This document shows, one piece after another, positions 62,211 to 64,000 of a stretch of 64,000 bases of DNA (position 1 is its first letter; the number at the start of each line of letters is the position of its first letter). The DNA comes from Nostoc sp. LEGE 12450. GTDB taxonomy: Bacteria; Cyanobacteriota; Cyanobacteriia; Cyanobacteriales; Nostocaceae. Position numbers and translations under genes: made by a program. The DNA lies in NCBI RefSeq assembly GCF_015206895.1, contig NZ_JADEXU010000010.1, positions 25,313 through 89,312 of the forward strand. The letters are read 5' to 3'. A model generated the notes under the pieces. The model saw only the letters and a list, made by a program, of their open reading frames with translations, ran no database searches and had not been told where the DNA came from.

Positions 62211-63884
62211 ATGAAAAATATATTAGACATCTCCATTTCTCAAGAACAGAATTTACATCAGAGCTATAGCATTTCGTCTTATAATCGGCTGCTTTTGGTC
62301 GTGAAAGATTTGGCTTCTGTGCGGACTATTGAGGAAATTATTGAGATTGTGCGTTTGGCTGCGAGGGATCTCACCAATGCTGATGGAGTAACTTTTGTAC
62401 TACGGGATGGTGAATGTTGCCACTATGTTGATGAAAACGCCATCGGGCCACTTTGGAAAGGTATGCGTTTTCCGCTCAAATCTTGCATCTCCGGTTGGGC
62501 AATGCTCAATAAGCAAGCAGCTGTGATTGAGGACATTTACCAGGATGCTCGAATTCCTATTAATGCCTATAAAGTAACTTTTGTTAAGAGTTTAGTGATG
62601 GTTCCCATAAGGATTGCCGATCCACTGGGTGCGATCGGAGCCTACTGGAGTACAACACACTTAGCCACGTCTGAAGAAATAGAACTGCTTGAGATTTTGA
62701 CCGACACTACAGCAGTGGCGATCGCAAACGTTCAACTTTTCCAGAAACTTACGAACCAAAACGCGCTTAAAGACAAATTCATTGCGATGCTAGCTCACGA
62801 GTTGAGGAATCCTGTTGCCCCTATCTCGAACGGGGTTCAGCTTCTCAAGTTGAAGCTGGGCGAGACTGGTGCAGTTGGAGAAACAGTTTTAATGATGCAG
62901 CAGCAGATTAAGCACCTCTCGAAATTAATTGATGAGTTACTCGATGTATCGTCCATCACTTACGGGAAGATTTCATTAAACCTTGAGAAGGTTAATCTGG
63001 TGGAATTAGTTCGCCAAAGCCTCAATAACCATGCACAAGCAATTAAGAGATCGAACCTTAACGTAGTACAAGACCTGCCAAACAAGCCCGTGTGGGCTTA
63101 TGTTGACTCTACCCGCTTCTTTCAAATCTTTGGGAACCTTCTTGATAACGCCTTAAAGTTTTCAAAACCAGATGGGACGATCTGGGTGGATCTCTCATAT
63201 ATTCCAGGTGAAAATGGCTCAGGCAGTTTAGCAGCTTTATCTGTAAGAGACTCAGGCATGGGGATAGAGCCGACAATTTTACCAGAACTCTTCGAGCCTT
63301 TTACCCAGGCCGATCGCAGTTTAGACCGTTCGAGGGGCGGGCTAGGTTTGGGGCTCTCGGTAGTAAAAAGTCTTGTGGAACTTCATGGTGGTAATGTTGA
63401 AGCCTCAAGTAGAGGGATCAATTTGGGAGCAGAATTCAAAGTTACTCTCCCTGTATGCGAAGAGATTACAACCTTGGACAACGACCTGGAGATTATGGAG
63501 GCGGCTAAAAAATCGTTGAAGATTTTAGTTATTGAAGATAATGACGATTCCGCTACAACATTAAAAGCAGTGCTTGAGCACTTCGGGCATGAAGTTTCCA
63601 TTGCTAAGAATGGAATTTTAGGGTTAGAAACTGCAAGAGAGCTTGAGCCTCATGTAATTATTTGCGACATCGGACTACCCGAAATGGATGGATTCGCCGT
63701 TGCACAGGAACTGAGTAAAGACTCCAAATTTACTCGCTCGATTCTGATTGCACTCACCGGCTATGGTGGTCAGGAGGATAAGGAACTTGCGCTTAAGTCT
63801 GGTTTTAAATGCCACTTGACCAAGCCTGTGGACTTTGAAATACTTACGGCAGAAATTGATCAATACTTTCTGGTGAGTGCGTAA
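62211..63884 (+). CDS. GAF-domain hybrid histidine kinase with C-terminal receiver
   Basis: Cytoplasmic sensor of 557 residues. A GAF domain occupies about residues 15-170 (TNADGVTFVLRDGECCHYVDENAIGPLWKGMRFPLKSCISGWAMLNKQAAVIEDIYQD). The Cys and conserved aromatics could bind a chromophore or small ligand, but the sequence lacks a phytochrome-type Cys-His signature. The HisKA H-box is MLAHELRNPVAPISNG. In the HATPase domain, N (FGNLLDNALKFSKPDG), G1 (VRDSGMGIEP), F (FEPFTQAD) and G2 (GGLGLGLSV) are all intact. The receiver domain, about 435-555, has phospho-acceptor Asp in VIICDIGLPEMDG, and Lys in HLTKPVDF. It lacks a DNA-binding output. Confidence 0.93.
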   Translation: MKNILDISISQEQNLHQSYSISSYNRLLLVVKDLASVRTIEEIIEIVRLAARDLTNADGVTFVLRDGECCHYVDENAIGPLWKGMRFPLKSCISGWAMLNKQAAVIEDIYQDARIPINAYKVTFVKSLVMVPIRIADPLGAIGAYWSTTHLATSEEIELLEILTDTTAVAIANVQLFQKLTNQNALKDKFIAMLAHELRNPVAPISNGVQLLKLKLGETGAVGETVLMMQQQIKHLSKLIDELLDVSSITYGKISLNLEKVNLVELVRQSLNNHAQAIKRSNLNVVQDLPNKPVWAYVDSTRFFQIFGNLLDNALKFSKPDGTIWVDLSYIPGENGSGSLAALSVRDSGMGIEPTILPELFEPFTQADRSLDRSRGGLGLGLSVVKSLVELHGGNVEASSRGINLGAEFKVTLPVCEEITTLDNDLEIMEAAKKSLKILVIEDNDDSATTLKAVLEHFGHEVSIAKNGILGLETARELEPHVIICDIGLPEMDGFAVAQELSKDSKFTRSILIALTGYGGQEDKELALKSGFKCHLTKPVDFEILTAEIDQYFLVSA

Positions 63885-63900
63885 AGTTGCCCGTCGTAAA

Positions 63901-64000
63901 CATTGGGCATTGGGCATTGGGAATGGGGAAGAGGACTTGGGGACAAGGAGAATTGGGGACAAGGGGAAAGACTTTTTTCAAGTTCTCACCTCTTGTCCCC
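63901..64000. repeat. STRR tract at the window edge
   Basis: CATTGGGCATTGGGCATTGG followed by GAATGGGGAAGAGG and TTGGGGACAAGG is a 7-base-type tandem repeat cluster, similar to those near 12054 and 40571. It runs to the end of the window. Confidence 0.6.

Overview
The window looks like chromosome of a filamentous, probably heterocyst-forming cyanobacterium (Nostocales, Nostoc-like). The signs are frequent GCGATCGC (HIP1) octamers inside genes, 7-base tandem repeats of the STRR type (TTGGGCA, TTTTAGA), many intergenic palindromes, and cyanobacterial families such as CPP1-like, DUF2811, DUF4168, PEP-CTERM proteins and a multidomain Ser/Thr-His kinase. I saw no rRNA, tRNA or CRISPR array.

Layout. 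0-10 kb: a giant Ser/Thr kinase/ATPase/GAF/histidine kinase, a nucleotidyltransferase-like gene, a pRiA4b ORF-3-like gene broken by one in-frame stop, a GFA-family protein and cobO. 10-22 kb: group 2 sigma factor, HerA-like ATPase, a GST, a secreted fasciclin protein, a polysaccharide deacetylase, hemL, a ChaB-like small gene, hisIE and an MFS transporter, followed by three DnaA-box-like sites and a block of short repeats. 22-29 kb: DUF2811, an OmpR-type regulator with a previously hidden 66-codon frame and a terminator downstream, CPP1-like, HAD, HPPD, SDR and a zinc-ribbon/NYN/OST-HTH protein. 29-35 kb: phosphate uptake genes pstS-pstC-pstA-pstB-pstB on the minus strand; the distal pstB lacks its Q-loop glutamine. 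35-44 kb: DUF6745-like, Uma2, a SpoIIM/membrane/RDD cluster, a DUF1868 2H protein, holA, DUF4168, a LuxR regulator and recR.

44-53 kb holds the most unusual parts. One is a caspase-like CHAT protease with TPRs and a four-unit internal repeat, beside a small paralogue of its N-terminal domain. The other is dnaX, interrupted in its Walker B motif by an intein. The intein keeps its splicing residues. Its central region encodes a two-motif LAGLIDADG endonuclease, but in a different reading frame from the intein, so a long stretch of DNA is open in two frames and only one of them looks like an endonuclease.

53-64 kb: an S1-like protein, a membrane glycosyltransferase with a long leader, a MITE-like element with 17-bp inverted ends, a PEP-CTERM protein, an AT-rich ATPase + RloB pair resembling AbiL/RloAB defence systems with the ATPase frameshifted in a homopolymer, a membrane GTPase, and a GAF hybrid histidine kinase. 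The genes are mostly independent housekeeping or regulatory units; the clear functional groups are pst, CHAT plus its paralogue, SpoIIM/RDD, and ATPase/RloB.
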